A stretch of 30,548 nucleotides of DNA from the NCBI GenBank assembly GCA_016987375.1, contig PJRA01000272.1, positions 78,154-108,701 of the forward strand. Direction: 5' to 3'. A program made the position numbers and the translations under genes. This document shows positions 28,342 to 30,548 of this stretch, piece by piece. Below the pieces are notes generated by a model, which did no database searches, was not told the origin of the DNA, and worked only from the letters and a program-made list of their open reading frames with translations. Numbering within the stretch: position 1 is the first letter of the stretch; every line of letters starts with the position of its first letter. Origin of the DNA: Brachionus koreanus. Taxonomy: Eukaryota > Rotifera > Eurotatoria > Ploima > Brachionidae.

Positions 28342-30548
28342 ATGGATTTTGTAAAAATTGAAATTACTGGACAAATTCAAAAAGCAGTAAATAGTTGAAA
28401 AATAAAACGGAACAAAGAAAAACAAGAGTACTTAGAAGTTTCAACGGTAAAAAAAAAATTTGAAAAATAATTATTTGTTAAAATCTCTTTTTCAAATTAA
28501 AAAATTTCTTTAACCAAAAAGAATGAGACAATGTTCAAGCTAATAGTTCAGCCAATATTTCATCTAATAGTAAAACTAAATTTGAAAAGGAAATGTTAAA
28601 TGATATAACAAAAATATCATTATATGAATAATTTATTGAGTCTAACTTAAAATTAAACAGAAAACCCATATGAATATTTCAATATCTTAAAAGTTTACAC
28701 AGTTTTGTTAATCTATTTTAAATTTTATCTTTTCTATTTTGAAGAAAAAAAAATAGAATAGAACAAATCGAACAAAATGTTAAACTAATATTGCTATAAT
28801 AAAATTTAAAAAGATTCATTAAAAATTGTTGCATTTTTTCAACTTTTAATTAAAATTTAAATTAGCAAAGTAATAATTTAAATTATAATTTAAATTTTAA
28901 ATTTAAATTATATTTTAATTAATTTTTTTAGATATTCAAGTTGAAGAAAACAAATAAATATCTTCAACGTATCAAAAAAGATTTTGATGTGATTTTTTTT
29001 AAATAAATTCATTTAAAATTGTTTTATTAAAGGTTTTGTTGTTTTGTTGTTTTGTTTTTGTTTGTTGAATATATTAAAGTCATGGAATTAAAAAAATTGC
29101 TAATCAATTATTATATTTACTAGCAAAAATATCATAGAAAATTTACATAAATAATTTTATTGCTAAAATAAAATTATTTTTAGAATACAAAAATATTAAA
29201 ATAAAAAAATTTAATAATTTTTGGTCTTATGTGGACCTGAGTGTTTTTGAGGCACTGATCAATCTTTCTAAAAATCTTGTTTAATGTTTATTGAAACAAA
29301 TCTAAAAAATTGAAATTTATTTAGCAAAATTATCTACTTAGATTATAATTAAATCATTTAATTCTAAAAAACTTAATTCAAAATAAAAATTTGATTTTTT
29401 AAAAGGGATTTTTGTCGATTGAAACGAACATATAAAATAGAATCGCTTGAAAGGTTTAAATCTGTAAAGAAATTGAAAAAATCAAAATCGTTAGTAAAAA
29501 AAGTTTTTTATTTTTTAGATTAATATTTATTTCAATAAAGGTGTGATTTTTATGTTCAAGATGTTGAAAATTATTATCTTAAAAATTTTAAACGAGTCAA
29601 ATCATGTCCAAATCTAAAAACAAATGATTTTCAAATCAGTTCTGAAATGGACGTTTTCCTAAATACCAATCATGATGAAGTTTGCAACTCGAGATCAGAT
29701 AATTATAATATTCAAATTTATGTTAATCAATCATTACTAGAAAAAATTCCTTCGAATTCTTTGGAAAATATTTCCAAGAGATTTTGTTTGCCGTTTTTTA
29801 TCTCAAAAAGCCTGCTATTTTAACTACTTTGAATGGAAATATTAGATTTCAAATACAAACAAATCAAGATCTATCATTATCGATCATTAGTGAATTATTT
29901 CCTCATTATCAGAATCAAAAGTAATTGAAGTCAGTTATGTCGAATAAAAAAAAACAGTTCAGTTTTAAATATAAAAATCGAAAAACTTGGTTAGGGAAAA
30001 ATATGCATTTTTTTCCCAAAATAAAAGGAATAAAGAAATTCAAAATAAAATTCTTATCAAAAGAATATTAAATAATTTATCAAATTAAAATACCGAAAAT
30101 GGAAAGAACTATTCGCTTAAAAAAAAGTGTAAGTTTAATAATTAATAAGTATAATTTATTATTTTAAATAAAAATGAAGACACTTCAAGAATTTTACTGA
30201 TGACGAGAAAAATTCAAAAGAAGATAAAACAGTACCATGTTTATTATCATCCTCATCTCTTTTATACAAAACTCGAACAAAGAAAATAAATATCTTAAAA
30301 AAAATAAGTGCATTTTATTTATTTATTACATTTAAGGAACAAGAAATAATTCTGCAAAATATAAAATAGACAAATTAACTTCAAAAATTAAGGAAATAGA
30401 AGAACAAAATCAATTAGAAATCTCTATCAAATTTGTGATATTTTTTCATGTGATAATATCATTATCAGAGAAAACTGTGAGATACTAAATTATATTGAAT
30501 TAAGCGAAAGTTATCTAAATATTAAACAAAAGCAAGATCTTAGAAAAA
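28342..30548 (+). pseudogene. Unidentified decayed coding region running to the window edge
   Basis: Several plus-strand stretches have coding-like composition but are broken by stops and frame changes. They are 28342-28395 (begins MDFVKIEITGQIQKA), about 28531-28620 (SSANISSNSKTKFEKEM), 29539-29823 (94 codons without a stop), 29811-29924 in another frame, 30178-30369 (TDDEKNSKEDK), and overlapping frames to the edge (IDKLTSKIKEIEEQNQ). The shift between the two longest pieces falls in a run of five A, so it may be one indel or a sequencing error. I do not recognise the protein family. It could be an old pseudogene, a transposon relic, or a real gene harmed by base errors. Confidence 0.35.
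29030..29066 (+). repeat. TTTTG-type simple repeat
   Basis: Repeated TTGTTTTG units (GTTTTGTTGTTTTG..., then GTTTTTGTTTGTTG) form a short imperfect microsatellite. Confidence 0.6.

Noticed and set aside
1..30548. CRISPR arrays, operons and bacterial signals
   Set aside because: The window is eukaryotic with spliceosomal introns; no regularly spaced repeats were seen.

Overview
This window is nuclear DNA from a small-genome invertebrate animal. It is very AT-rich, its genes are split by spliceosomal introns mostly about 50-60 nt long, and it carries clear bilaterian gene families (a JIP3/JIP4 kinesin scaffold, PAN2, cathepsin B, a CCDC86/CGR1 homologue and a C2H2 zinc-finger factor). Compact AT-rich spiralians, such as a monogonont rotifer or a flatworm, are the best guess; the sequence alone does not settle the phylum. 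Gene models were built by eye from conserved protein matches, GT/AG sites and frame consistency.

Layout: 611-2117 (+) encodes the N-terminal WD40/linker part of PAN2 only, with no deadenylase half in the window. 3392-3901 (+) is a CCDC86/CGR1-type nucleolar protein. It is convergent with 4929-5705 (-), a six-finger zinc-finger protein with an eh1-like repression motif. 5706-10220 has no intact gene but holds a dead mariner transposase (7738-8074), a MITE with TA target duplication (8266-8542) inserted in an older hAT-like repeat, and a complete hAT-like MITE (9199-9350) with a perfect 8-bp target duplication.

Two tandem cathepsin B genes follow (10221-11297 and 12282-13336, both +), sharing one intron position and similar TATA boxes. 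16034-27567 (+) is one JIP3/JIP4-family scaffold gene, reconstructed here as 14 exons that join into a single frame of 1371 codons. Its introns hold a 488-bp element with a 9-bp target duplication, a cluster of interleaved inverted repeats, and a second, inverted copy of the TA-flanked MITE. From about 28.3 kb to the right edge there are coding-like stretches broken by stops and frame changes, probably a decayed gene I could not identify.

The genes do not form one pathway. PAN2 acts in mRNA deadenylation, CCDC86/CGR1 in the nucleolus, the cathepsins in lysosomal or secreted proteolysis, and the JIP scaffold in motor-driven organelle transport. The most unusual points are the truncated PAN2, the loss of the S2-pocket glutamate in both cathepsin B paralogues, frame-preserving optional exons in the JIP gene, a MiT/TFE-type M-box upstream of only one cathepsin gene, and several short mobile elements whose exact ends can be read.
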